Source of the DNA: Clostridiales bacterium
Lineage (GTDB): Bacteria; Bacillota; Clostridia; Lachnospirales; JAISER01
Direction of reading: 5' to 3'
DNA: 44,822 nt
Assembly (NCBI GenBank): GCA_031263985.1
Contig: JAISER010000114.1
Location: 1-44,822, forward strand
Shown here: positions 8,315 to 16,329 of the stretch, one piece after another
Layout of the letters: each line of letters begins with the position of its first letter
Numbering within the stretch: the stretch's first letter is position 1
Translations under genes and position numbers: made by a program
Notes under the pieces: generated by a model
Told to the model about the DNA's origin: nothing
Seen by the model: the letters and a program-made list of their open reading frames with translations, nothing else
Databases searched by the model: none

Positions 8315-8938
8315 TTAATGGATCCGGGCCTTCAAACGGAATATGGGCGCTCCCAGCGTCCGAAATTTTTCCTCATATTCAGTCATTATGGCGTCAGCCG
8401 GACAATTTTCTGAGATATCGAGAAGACGCCAGTTTTTTTCGGTCAACTGTCCGATACTGAAGTTAAAAAGAAGTTCACTGTCCGTCTTGAAAAAAAGCTC
8501 GCCGTCATCGTCCAATATGGAAGCGTACAAATCAAGAAAGTCAGCGTGAGTCAACCGGCGTTTCGACCACTTTTTCTTGTTTGGCCAGGGATCGCAAAAG
8601 TTAATGTATATGCGCGCGACCTCGCCTGGCGCGAAATATTCTGACAGTTCCCGCGCGTCGCCTGTTAAAAAGGCGATGCGCGCGCCGTTTTCGCGCGCTG
8701 TTTTCGCGCCGGTCACGAGTACGTCGCGTTCTCGTTCCAACGCGACGTAATTGACGGTCGGGTTAGTCGCCGCCATGCCGTTTACAAACCGTCCTTTACC
8801 GCATCCTATATCGATATGGACCGGGCGGGGATTTGTGAAAAACTCATTCCATAGGCCTTTGCGTTCCTTAGGATTTTCGACTATAAGCTCATTTTCAGCT
8901 ATTTCGCGTTCCGTCCATCGTTTGCTTCTTACACGCAT
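8315..8938 (-). CDS. trmB: tRNA (guanine-N7-)-methyltransferase TrmB
   Basis: A 207-residue SAM-dependent methylase of tRNA G46. HIDIGCGKGRFVNGMA (residues about 39-54) is the SAM-binding glycine loop. VNYVALERE follows as motif II. INFCDPWPNKKKWSKRRL (about 130-147) is the family signature with the catalytic Asp, and LTHADFLDLY completes it. The length is at the short end of the normal range. The ATG at 8938 has a GGGGCC-type upstream sequence and no strong Shine-Dalgarno. It is on the same strand as ddl, with about 250 bases and the family E hairpins between them. Confidence 0.92.
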   Translation of the reverse strand: MRVRSKRWTEREIAENELIVENPKERKGLWNEFFTNPRPVHIDIGCGKGRFVNGMAATNPTVNYVALERERDVLVTGAKTARENGARIAFLTGDARELSEYFAPGEVARIYINFCDPWPNKKKWSKRRLTHADFLDLYASILDDDGELFFKTDSELLFNFSIGQLTEKNWRLLDISENCPADAIMTEYEEKFRTLGAPIFRLKARIH

Positions 8939-9186
8939 TTCTCAGGCCCCTTATAAGACGTTCCCGCGGTTAATGGGAATCGCTATATTGTATATCGCCG
9001 CGTTTTTATTGTCAACGGTCGGTTTTCATTCTCGCGTGACAGGTTTTGAGACGGCGGCGCGGCGAATAATTGCATTCACCAAACGGGATGTTGTACATAG
9101 TATGTAATATGAGAAAAGGCTGAAAGATAGACTAAAATACCTGTTCGGACGAATTTTAACGTAAAAGCCAGTAGGGAGGAAAAGAA

Positions 9187-10014
9187 ATGGCGGCTTTTGA
9201 ATTAAATAATTTAGCGAACGCCGAGCAGCAGTCATTAGGCCCGTCACCACGGCCTAAAGAGGAAGGCATAATCGCTTTTAAAGTGTACGATAGCTGCAGA
9301 AGCCAGGATTGCTTGACATTTGAGGATCTTGGCCCTATAAGAGCTGCGGAATGCTACAGCGTAGGCGCGGAGTGCGTTGAAGAGGGCGACATAGTACACC
9401 CGCCCGTGGGAGCGGCTTCCGTCAGCGTAGACCGCCTGAGCGTCAAAAAGTTTATTATCGGAGAAAAAGAGCCTTGCTCATTTAACGAAGGCTATTGGGA
9501 TATAGAAGTCAAATATCTGTTTTTGTACAGACTTACGTTCAAAGACGCGGATGGCTGCCCGATAATATCGATTTGGGCGACCAGCTCTTATAACAAAAGG
9601 GTAAGTCTTTTCGGATCGGTAAATTCCGATGTGATTATAGGCACGGACCTGGTGACGAATTACGGAGAGGCGAGCGCGATACACGCCGATCCGTACGTTA
9701 TGGTTGAAGCTAAAGGCGTCGCGCTCAGTTCGGCGATACTCTACCCTTCGCCGGATAATCCGGAAAGACCGCGCCCGACCGTAACCGTTACGATAGGGCT
9801 GTTCAGCACAATAAAACTGTTCCGCATCGTTACTATAAACGTACCGTCAAAAGGTTTCTGCATACCCGAAGAATGCTCTTCGGTAGACCCGCTTAACCCT
9901 TGCGACTACTTTAACAGTCTGGAATTTCCAAAGACCCTTTTCTCACCGGTAGTAAAGGAAGATTTTTTAACTAACGAGCGCCCTGGCGCGTTTAAGCCAT
10001 GCGGTTGCGATTAA
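9187..10014 (+). CDS. Conserved cysteine-rich protein, probable spore envelope component
   Basis: A 275-residue soluble protein without signal peptide or membrane helices. It contains cysteine-bearing motifs (YDSCRSQDCL, RAAECYSVGAEC, GFCIPEEC, LNPCDYF, and a terminal CGCD), a central beta-rich region (YLFLYRLTFKDADGCP, SLFGSVNSDVIIGTDLV) and a lipid- or protein-packing stretch (VTVTIGLFSTIKLF). Similar uncharacterised proteins occur in spore-forming Clostridia as far as I recall; I do not know an assigned function. GGGAGGAAAAG precedes the ATG by 4 bases. The upstream DNA has CAC at 9076-9078 and CATAGTATG at 9095-9103, about 16 bases apart, resembling a mother-cell sigma-K promoter. That and the Cys content suggest the coat or exosporium, as inference only. 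Confidence 0.55.
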   Translation: MAAFELNNLANAEQQSLGPSPRPKEEGIIAFKVYDSCRSQDCLTFEDLGPIRAAECYSVGAECVEEGDIVHPPVGAASVSVDRLSVKKFIIGEKEPCSFNEGYWDIEVKYLFLYRLTFKDADGCPIISIWATSSYNKRVSLFGSVNSDVIIGTDLVTNYGEASAIHADPYVMVEAKGVALSSAILYPSPDNPERPRPTVTVTIGLFSTIKLFRIVTINVPSKGFCIPEECSSVDPLNPCDYFNSLEFPKTLFSPVVKEDFLTNERPGAFKPCGCD

Positions 10015-10040
10015 TTTATCTAAAAACGCTGAACGATATT

Positions 10041-10068
10041 GCGGCTGCCTTATAGGCGGCTGCTTTTT
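10041..10068 (+). terminator. Terminator after the cysteine-rich protein
   Basis: GCGGCTGCC-ttat-GGCGGCTGC pairs over nine positions (two G-T) and is followed by five T. It lies between convergent genes. Confidence 0.7.
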
Positions 10069-10070
10069 AT

Positions 10071-10871
10071 TTATGGCCGCGATTTAGCGCCGCGCAGCAA
10101 GGCGTTTATTTCGCCGCCGGTCAGTAAAATGACCGCCAGCGAATTGGTCCATATTATCATTATAAATACGCCGCCGATGCTTCCGTACAGTTTAGAATAG
10201 TTTGAAAACGCGTTTACATAGAAGCTGAACAAAACCGAAAAAATGAGCCATAACGCGACGGTGAACGACGAGCCTGGCAAAACCGAACGCCATGCGGGGC
10301 GCTTTACGCATGACAGCTTGTAAATCAGCGTGACGGTGAGGAATATGATGACAAGCGCGACGGCGAAGCCCATAAAATTATACGCGCTTAAGGCCAGCCC
10401 GCTGAAGCTGAGGATTTGACGCAGGCCGCGCCGGAATATGACCGTCGCGAGCGATAAAGATATCGCGAACGCGAATATAAGCGTTAAAAACACGCTTAGC
10501 GCCCAATCGGAGAAAAAACCGCGTTTTTCCTCTATATCGTAGGCGATGTTTATGCCGCGCATTACGCCGCGAAAGCCAGACGCGGCCGATATGACGGACA
10601 CTATAAGGCTGACGGACAAAAGCGCGCCGCTTCTATTTTCCGTCGCCGCGCGCACGAACAACGTCATTACCTCTATTATCTGCACGGGCATATACGGTTC
10701 GGCTTTTTCAAATAAGATTTCGACATCAAGGTCGAAATGGCCAAGAAGGCTTACTAAAAACATGGCGAACGGCGCCGCCGCCATCAATATTTTGTACGTC
10801 AATTCGTTGGATATCGAGAAAACGGCGTCTCGCCGCATTTCGCGGATAAGCGATTTTATAAAATTCAGCAT
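10071..10871 (-). CDS. YihY/BrkB-family inner membrane protein
   Basis: 266 residues with six predicted membrane helices. The N-terminus (FIKSLIREMRRDAVFSISNELTYKILMAAAPF) matches the family pattern in which a short amphipathic helix and a conserved ALTY/ELTY-like motif lead into the first helix. GFRGVMRGINIAYDIEEKRG and the C-terminal YSKLYGSIGGVFIMIIWTNS with GGEINALL are further family landmarks. The family was once annotated as RNase BN, which is wrong. Its role is unknown, with proposals in transport or envelope maintenance. It occupies the place where rnmV-ksgA would follow yabE in Bacillus. Confidence 0.85.
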   Translation of the reverse strand: MLNFIKSLIREMRRDAVFSISNELTYKILMAAAPFAMFLVSLLGHFDLDVEILFEKAEPYMPVQIIEVMTLFVRAATENRSGALLSVSLIVSVISAASGFRGVMRGINIAYDIEEKRGFFSDWALSVFLTLIFAFAISLSLATVIFRRGLRQILSFSGLALSAYNFMGFAVALVIIFLTVTLIYKLSCVKRPAWRSVLPGSSFTVALWLIFSVLFSFYVNAFSNYSKLYGSIGGVFIMIIWTNSLAVILLTGGEINALLRGAKSRP

Positions 10872-10909
10872 GGCGGCTATCAGCTCCGTTTCGTTAGGCG
10901 GCGGTTGAG

Positions 10910-10948
10910 GAAAGAAGCCCGTATACAGGTAGTATACGGGCTTCTTTC
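10910..10948 (-). terminator. Terminator downstream of the yabE-like gene
   Basis: GAAAGAAGCCCGTATAC and its exact complement form a 17-base stem around a five-base loop. The arms' A- and T-rich outer parts could make it work in both directions, but only the minus-strand gene ends here. Confidence 0.8.
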
Positions 10949-11002
10949 GCTAAGTATGCTTGTTTGACAAATTGATTGCTCGCAAATTGATTGCTCGCAA
11001 AC

Positions 11003-12022
11003 TTATTGCTCGGTGAGGACATAGACCTCGATTTGGCGGCGGCCGAATTTTATCGCGTCGGACAGGTTTTCGTAATATAGGTCGATTTTCTCGCCCTTTA
11101 TGCTTCCGCCGGTGTCGGCGGCGACGGCATAGCCATATCCTTCGACATACAATTTTGTGCCGAGCGGTATAACGGCGGGGTCAACGGCCACAACGCCCTT
11201 TTTTACGAGCATTCCCGAAGCTGTAACGCCGTAACCCGGGTCGCCGGGGTTTTTGCCGGTCGATTCATAGCCGGCCGTATAGGCGGACGCGTTCATAATG
11301 TAGCGTTTCACGTACTGCATCTCGCTGTCTTTCACGGTCAGGACGGGGGATGGCGCGTCCTTAACGCCTTGCCTTATAACGCGGTTTACAGGCGCTTTTA
11401 TCGATGACTCTTTCAGCACGGACGTTTCGGTCGCGCCGCTTGACCATTTAGTCACCATAGCGACGACCTCTTTGAGTCCGGGTTCGCCCTCTTTTTCAAC
11501 GACGATTTTCCCCCTCTCGAGACTGTCGTCGGCGTTGAACGTCGTACTGAAAGGTATTTCCTCTTTTTTGACTATCTTTGACTGAGTAAAGCCGGTAAGC
11601 GTTATTTTGCGGTCGTTTTTAACTATTTCAGTTAAATCGCCGTCATACTTGTAATTTTTATCCGTTTGCTTTTCCAGACCTGCTATAAACGCCCCTACGC
11701 TTATAAGGCCGGGTATGTTCCGCTTTTCAGATTTCCCGTCGATTATAAGCTCAATATCGACGCCGCGGACTATTTTGATGTCCGTTACGTAATTTTCAAT
11801 GATTTCTTCGTTCAGCGAAGGGGTCACCGCATCGTTTTCGCCGATTGTCACGCCCGATTCCTTTAAAAACTCTCCAACCGTTTCCGCTCGCGTAATATAG
11901 TTTTGTTTAACGCCGTTGTCAGTGACTGTTACGTCGCGTGGTTTTGACGCCGCGACGGCGGCGCCCGACATGACCGTTAGGAACACAACAGCCAAAAGGA
12001 CGCCTTTGAAGCATTTCCTCAT
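11003..12022 (-). CDS. yabE: YabE-like cell wall protein: DUF348 repeats, G5 and 3D domains
   Basis: 339 residues from the ATG at 12022, which is 7 bases from GGAGG; longer starts lack a ribosome binding site. After a signal peptide (RKCFKGVLLAVVFLTVMSGA) come two DUF348 modules (about 28-125: RAETVGEFLKESGVTIGEND; VDIELIIDGKSEKRN), a G5 domain (about 150-205: KIVKKEEIPFSTTFN, KEGEPGLKE) and a C-terminal 3D domain (DPAVIPLGTKLYVEGYGYAV, ADTGG with the three acidic residues). Proteins of this build are peptidoglycan-active resuscitation-promoting-factor/Sps relatives. It follows metG and tatD, as in Bacillus metS-yabD-yabE. rnmV and ksgA, usually next, are absent. A 10-base inverted repeat lies in its leader. 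Confidence 0.9.
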   Translation of the reverse strand: MRKCFKGVLLAVVFLTVMSGAAVAASKPRDVTVTDNGVKQNYITRAETVGEFLKESGVTIGENDAVTPSLNEEIIENYVTDIKIVRGVDIELIIDGKSEKRNIPGLISVGAFIAGLEKQTDKNYKYDGDLTEIVKNDRKITLTGFTQSKIVKKEEIPFSTTFNADDSLERGKIVVEKEGEPGLKEVVAMVTKWSSGATETSVLKESSIKAPVNRVIRQGVKDAPSPVLTVKDSEMQYVKRYIMNASAYTAGYESTGKNPGDPGYGVTASGMLVKKGVVAVDPAVIPLGTKLYVEGYGYAVAADTGGSIKGEKIDLYYENLSDAIKFGRRQIEVYVLTEQ

Positions 12023-12049
12023 TGTTAAGATCCTCCTTAATGGACGGCG

Positions 12050-12086
12050 CGTAACATTTAGTAATAAAAACTTCAAAAATGTTACG
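12050..12086 (-). promoter_or_regulatory. Leader hairpin before yabE-like gene
   Basis: CGTAACATTT and AAATGTTACG are exact 10-base inverted repeats separated by 17 bases, ending about 20 bases before the GGAGG site. Further upstream a TATAAT at 12148-12143 (minus strand) has only a weak -35. The hairpin could affect mRNA stability or be an operator; no known riboswitch was recognised. Confidence 0.4.
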
Positions 12087-12355
12087 TTTACGCCCGGCGC
12101 GAAAATCATATGCTTTTAATTAAGCTTTAGCTTCTGAAAGCCATTATATGTCATAAATGTAATTTTATGCGAAAACCCTTTGGTAAATTCAGGAATCGCA
12201 TTTTTTATGACATTTTGAATGGAATTCGCGTAAGAAGAATGTTAAGCGTAAGCTTATAAATTTAAAGGAATTTACACCTAATGCCAATAATAAAATTTAT
12301 TTCCGCTAACATTCTCTGTAAAGAGAGTAACATATTCGTAACAAATTTTCAACAA

Positions 12356-13120
12356 CTATTTTATCGCGAACAATTTCAGCGCGTTTTCAGTAGTGATTCT
12401 GGCGATTTCCTCCGGTTCGATTTGTCTAATTCGCGCAATTTCAGCGCAAATATAGCTTAGATTTTGTGAATCATTTCGCAGGCCGCGTTTTTGCTGAGGG
12501 GTAAGGTACGGGCAATCGGTCTCCAGCAATATTCTGTCAATCGGGACGGTTTCCACAGCTTCCTTTAGTTTTTTAGCGTTCGGAAAAGTCACGACGCCGC
12601 CGACGCCTATGTGAAAACCCAATTTCACGTAGTCTTGCGCCAACTGAGCGCCGCCGGAAAAGCAGTGTATCACGCCTTTTCTCACGCCGCTTTCGACTAT
12701 GGCGTCGAATGTGTCGGAGGCGGCGTCGCGGCTGTGTACGGCGACGGGCAGCCCCGCGCTCGACGCTACGGCCAAAAGCCGCTTAAAAACGCGCTTTTGA
12801 ACGTCTTTGGGCGGCCCGTCATCATAGTGATAGTCAAGGCCGATTTCCCCGACCGCGACGACTTTTTCCGAAGAACAAAGCTTTTTTACGCTTTCTATGT
12901 CGGCGTCTGACGCCGTAAGCGCCTCCGAAGGGTGAACTCCTACGGCGGCGTATATAAATCCGTGTTTTTCCGCGAATTCCACACTCTTAAAGCTTGTCCG
13001 CAAGTCAACGCTTACGTTTATCACATAATCCACGCCGGCTTTTGGCAAAGTCTCAAACAGTTCATTCCTGTCAGCGTCATAACGCCTGTCGTCGTAGTGC
13101 GCGTGCGTATCAAAATACAT
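12356..13120 (-). CDS. tatD: TatD-family metal-dependent deoxyribonuclease
   Basis: A 254-residue TIM-barrel hydrolase. Metal ligands are all visible: FDTHAHYDD at the N-terminus, AVGEIGLDYHYD (Glu about 94), PVAVHSRDA (His), GVIHCFSGG (His) and LLETDCPYLTP (Asp). It is the YabD-type member normally found between metS and yabE. The ATG at 13120 follows GGAGGTCC. The gap to metG is only 12 bases, so they form an operon. Activity is known in the family as 3'-5' exonuclease or DNA repair; the cellular role in Firmicutes is not settled. Confidence 0.93.
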   Translation of the reverse strand: MYFDTHAHYDDRRYDADRNELFETLPKAGVDYVINVSVDLRTSFKSVEFAEKHGFIYAAVGVHPSEALTASDADIESVKKLCSSEKVVAVGEIGLDYHYDDGPPKDVQKRVFKRLLAVASSAGLPVAVHSRDAASDTFDAIVESGVRKGVIHCFSGGAQLAQDYVKLGFHIGVGGVVTFPNAKKLKEAVETVPIDRILLETDCPYLTPQQKRGLRNDSQNLSYICAEIARIRQIEPEEIARITTENALKLFAIK

Positions 13121-13132
13121 ATGGACCTCCGA

Positions 13133-14701
13133 TCACGAAAGTTCAGAAATTAACGCTAATTCCTTTTTTATATCGATTCTAGGAAATAATATATCGCCTT
13201 TTGTGATACGGATATTTTTGTGTAAAACGCCGAAAGTTTCTATACTTGTCCATGAACGCGAATTTTCGTCGTTTATGCCGAGCTGACGCCAAATGTGTCC
13301 GGGGGTTCGCGGCATAAACGGGCTTATGAGCATGGAAACAATGCGAAGTCCCTCCGCTAATACATACATGACCCCGGCCAGCTCCGCTTTTTTGCTTTCA
13401 TCTTTCACAAGCGCCCACGGCTCGTTTTCGTCCGCGTATTTATTCAGACGGCGTATAAATTTCCAAATGACCGCGAGCGCGTCGTGGAACATATATTTAT
13501 CCATAAATTCCGCGGTTCTGGAAACGGTCACTCCGGCCATTTCCTCAATCTGACCGTCAAACGGGGAGGAGCGCTGATCTTCCGGCAGCGCGCCGCCGAA
13601 ATACTTATCTATCATGCCGACTGTACGTGAGAGCAAATTCCCCAAGTCGTTCGCGAGATCGGAATTTATCCTGTTTAACAGCGCCTCGTTTGAAAACGCG
13701 CCGTCTTGGCCGAAAGAGAATTCACGCAAAATGAAGTAGCGCACGGCGTCCAACCCGTAACGCTCGACCAGCGTTTTAGGATCCACCACATTGCCTTTTG
13801 ATTTTGACATCTTGCTGTCGTCTATAGTGATCCAACCGTGACCGAAAACGCCTTTCGGAAGCGGAAGGTCCAGCGCCATCAGCATTATGGGCCATATTAC
13901 GGCGTGAAATCGGACGATCTCCTTCGCCATAAGATGTATGTCAGCGGGCCAATATTTTCTGAAAAGGGTTTCGTCGCTTCCGCCGTAGCCCAGCGCCGTT
14001 ATATAGTTTGAAAGCGCGTCTATCCACACATAAACGACATGTCCGGGGTCGAAGTCCACTGGTATTCCCCACGTAAACGACGTGCGCGAAACGCAGAGAT
14101 CTTCCAGACCAGGTTTTAAAAAATTATTCACCATCTCGTTTTTTCGCGAAAGCGGCAATATGAAGTCTGGGTTTTCGTCCCAAAACCGTTCAAGCCGTTT
14201 TTGGTACTTAGATATCCTAAAAAAATAGCTTTCTTCCTTTACTTTTTCTACGCCTCGCGAACAGTCCGGACATTTGCCGTCAACAAGCTGACGTTCAGTG
14301 AAGAACGTCTCGCATTCCGTGCAGTACCAATCTTCATATACGCTTTTATAGATGTCGCCCTTTTCGTACAATAGCCTGAAAATCTTTTGTACGCCCTTTA
14401 TATGGTAATCGTCGCTTGTGCGTATGAAGATGTCATAATCTATTTCCATAAGCCGCCAAAGCTCTTTTATGCCGTCCACGATTTCGTCCACGTATTTTTG
14501 CGGCGTTTTGCCGTTTTTCGCGGCGACGCGCTCAATCTTTTGACCGTGGTCGTCCGTGCCGGTGACAAACATAACGTCGTAACCGCGAAGCTTTTTATAT
14601 CGCGCCAGGGTGTCGGCGGCGACCGTCGTATAGGAATGGCCAATGTGCAGACGGTCGCTTGGGTAGTAAATAGGCGTCGTTAAGTAAAATTTATCCTCCA
14701 T
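13133..14701 (-). CDS. metG: Methionyl-tRNA synthetase (without C-terminal tRNA-binding extension)
   Basis: 522 residues. HIGHSYT (residues 20-26) and KMSKSKGNVVDP (about 298-309) are the class I ATP-binding signatures. A zinc knuckle is given by CTECETFF and CPDC (about 126-146). WIDALSNYITALGY is the methionine-site strand. The anticodon-binding helical domain runs to the end (NEPWALVKDESK, LISPFMPRTPGHIWRQL). The protein stops at about 520, where Bacillus-type enzymes (about 650) carry an extra OB-fold tRNA-binding domain; no sign of that domain remains. First gene of the metG-tatD-yabE group. GAAAGGAACTGAAAAAA precedes the ATG. No T-box leader seen. Confidence 0.95.
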   Translation of the reverse strand: MEDKFYLTTPIYYPSDRLHIGHSYTTVAADTLARYKKLRGYDVMFVTGTDDHGQKIERVAAKNGKTPQKYVDEIVDGIKELWRLMEIDYDIFIRTSDDYHIKGVQKIFRLLYEKGDIYKSVYEDWYCTECETFFTERQLVDGKCPDCSRGVEKVKEESYFFRISKYQKRLERFWDENPDFILPLSRKNEMVNNFLKPGLEDLCVSRTSFTWGIPVDFDPGHVVYVWIDALSNYITALGYGGSDETLFRKYWPADIHLMAKEIVRFHAVIWPIMLMALDLPLPKGVFGHGWITIDDSKMSKSKGNVVDPKTLVERYGLDAVRYFILREFSFGQDGAFSNEALLNRINSDLANDLGNLLSRTVGMIDKYFGGALPEDQRSSPFDGQIEEMAGVTVSRTAEFMDKYMFHDALAVIWKFIRRLNKYADENEPWALVKDESKKAELAGVMYVLAEGLRIVSMLISPFMPRTPGHIWRQLGINDENSRSWTSIETFGVLHKNIRITKGDILFPRIDIKKELALISELS

Positions 14702-14737
14702 TTTTTTCAGTTCCTTTCTCAGAAGTCTTTATAACGC

Positions 14738-14791
14738 TAAACTCAGTCTAAATTATAACCGCCGCTATGTTTTAAACGGAGTTCAGTATAA
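14738..14791. repeat. Short degenerate copy of repeat family C
   Basis: AAACTCAGTCTAAATTATAACC and GCTATGTTTTAAACGGAGTTCAGTATAA resemble the two ends of family C (22684-22795) with the middle deleted. It lies in the leader region of metG. Confidence 0.45.
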
Positions 14792-15036
14792 ACGCGGTCT
14801 TTAATAAAAAAAATAACCTCATAGCGTTACCGTATTATAATAGCTTTTTTAGGAAAATGCAAAACATTACCGTTTCACCGCGCCGCGTCTTTACGAGCAT
14901 ACGATCGCTGACTGATTTTCTGACAAAAAACGTCGTAAATCGCGGCGGCAAGTAACGTTGACGCCGGTTTTCGAATATGTTATAAATAGGCGTGTGAAAT
15001 CGCGCCATATCAGTGTGAACCGGAGGTTAACGGCTT
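14792..15036. other. Intergenic region between divergent metG and CDF gene
   Basis: No ORF, tRNA or clear riboswitch was seen. It must hold the promoters of metG (minus) and of the CDF transporter (plus). CGTATTATAATAGC near 14830 contains TATAAT in both orientations. Confidence 0.4.
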
Positions 15037-15942
15037 ATGGAAAACTCCGACGAGCGATTTGCTGTAACCGTATCTAAAAACGCCATAGCGATAAACTCCA
15101 CGCTTTCGATATTGAAGCTGTCAGCGGGCGTCTTAGGTCATTCATCCGCTATGATTTCGGACGCGGTCCATACGTTTTCGGATACGCTTAGCACTATCAT
15201 CGTAATTATAGGCGTAAAGCTCGCCAACAAGGAGTCGGACAAGGAACATCCATACGGGCATGAGCGGTTCGAGTGCGTCGCGGCTATCATTTTAGCCGCC
15301 GTGTTGTTTATGACTGGCGTCGGCATAGGCGTCGACGGCGTCAAAAAGATCTTTTTCACCAAGCTTGCCGCGGACGGCGCGGCGAATCCCGGCCTAATCG
15401 CGCTTGCCGCGGCGGTTTTGTCAATAGCCGTAAAGGAAGCGATGTACAGGTATACGAAGTTCGCCGCGAAAAAAATTGACTCAGGGGCGCTTATGGCGGA
15501 CGCATGGCACCATCGTTCCGACGCGCTTTCTTCAATCGGCAGTTTTATAGGCATACTTGGCGCGAAATTGGGCTTCGCGTTTTTTGACCCTTTGGCCGGG
15601 ATAGTAATATGCTTGTTCATATTAAAGACGGCCGTCGATATATTTATGGACGCTGTCGGAAAGATGACCGACAGGTCGTGTCCGGAACTGATGACCGACG
15701 AAATACGCGGCGTAATATTGACGCAGAACGGCGTGATAGGGATTGATCAGATAAGAACTCGCGCGTTTGGCAACAAGGTATATATGGATTTGGAGATAAG
15801 CGCCAATGAAAACGTGAATTTGCGCGACGCGCACGAAATAGCGCATCGCGTGCATGATATAATAGAACGGCGGTTCCCGAAAGTTAAGCATTGCATGGTA
15901 CATGTGAATCCTGTAGCTGCGGATGACTCTAAGCTAGATTAG
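15037..15942 (+). CDS. Cation diffusion facilitator family transporter
   Basis: 301 residues. Membrane domain of about six helices (residues 15-205) followed by the cytoplasmic C-terminal domain (about 210-295). The family signature is present: SAMISDAVHTFSDTLSTI with the metal-binding Asp in helix II, EHPYGHERFE in the II-III loop, and DAWHHRSDALSSIGSF in helix V (HxxxD). The C-terminal domain has DQIRTRAFGNKVYMDLEISA and VKHCMVHVNP. It exports divalent metal (Zn2+, Mn2+ or Fe2+) in exchange for protons; the exact metal cannot be read from the sequence. GGAGG lies 9 bases before the ATG. Single gene, with a large inverted repeat directly after it. Confidence 0.93.
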   Translation: MENSDERFAVTVSKNAIAINSTLSILKLSAGVLGHSSAMISDAVHTFSDTLSTIIVIIGVKLANKESDKEHPYGHERFECVAAIILAAVLFMTGVGIGVDGVKKIFFTKLAADGAANPGLIALAAAVLSIAVKEAMYRYTKFAAKKIDSGALMADAWHHRSDALSSIGSFIGILGAKLGFAFFDPLAGIVICLFILKTAVDIFMDAVGKMTDRSCPELMTDEIRGVILTQNGVIGIDQIRTRAFGNKVYMDLEISANENVNLRDAHEIAHRVHDIIERRFPKVKHCMVHVNPVAADDSKLD

Positions 15943-15964
15943 TCAAGCGCCGTTTTCGAAGTAA

Positions 15965-16125
15965 GGACTCGTCAAACAATATCTTGATGTTTTTCACTTG
16001 CCCTTTCGTCGTCAGGCCGCGTTATCGTCGGTCGCCATACCGCTCCGGGCATGTCTCCTTCCTCCGCCTTGCCTGACGACGAAATCGCGGCGTGAAATTC
16101 CATCAATTTATTGTTTGACGAATCC
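15965..16125. repeat. Long-armed inverted repeat, family D
   Basis: 15965-16017 and 16071-16125 are imperfect inverted copies of about 53-55 bases. The outer parts share TCGTCAAACAATA; the inner parts share TTTCGTCGTCAGGC exactly. The loop of about 53 bases (CGTTATCGTCGGTCGCCATA and on) is GC-rich. As RNA it would fold into one long hairpin. It starts 20 bases after the CDF stop, so it may end that transcript or be a MITE. No second copy was seen in the window. Confidence 0.7.
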
Positions 16126-16163
16126 TAAGCTTCCGCGCCCGCTGTCAGCGGCTATGTTTTTTT

Positions 16164-16262
16164 CCGGGAACGAAGTTCCCGGCGAAAGTTTTTATCCAAC
16201 TTTTTTCAAAAAGTTGGCGGGTGTGGGCGGCGCCCACGGTCTTAAATTCGGGCGGCGCCCAC
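16164..16262. repeat. Hairpin cluster, family E (second copy)
   Basis: Consecutive perfect hairpins: CCGGGAACGAAGTTCCCGG (16164-16182), CCAACTTTTTT-CAAAAAGTTGG (16196-16217), GTGGGCGGCGCCCAC (16223-16237), then GGTCTTAAATTCGGGCGGCG with a repeat of the third. It has the same order and GGTCTTAA tag as 8269-8318. It ends 67 bases before the aminopeptidase start. Confidence 0.65.
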
Positions 16263-16329
16263 GATTTTAACGCCTTGACGCTTGCTATCGGCGCCCTCGA
16301 AGAAAAAACGAATGAAAAGCGGGGATCTT

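Noticed and set aside
12110-12355. Cyclic di-AMP (ydaO) riboswitch before the yabE-like gene
   Set aside because: Such riboswitches often precede cell wall genes, but only a simple 10-base inverted repeat was found, without the conserved core.
14702-15036. T-box leader before metG
   Set aside because: An ACCGCG stretch exists on the minus strand, but the rest of the T-box core and a following terminator are absent.
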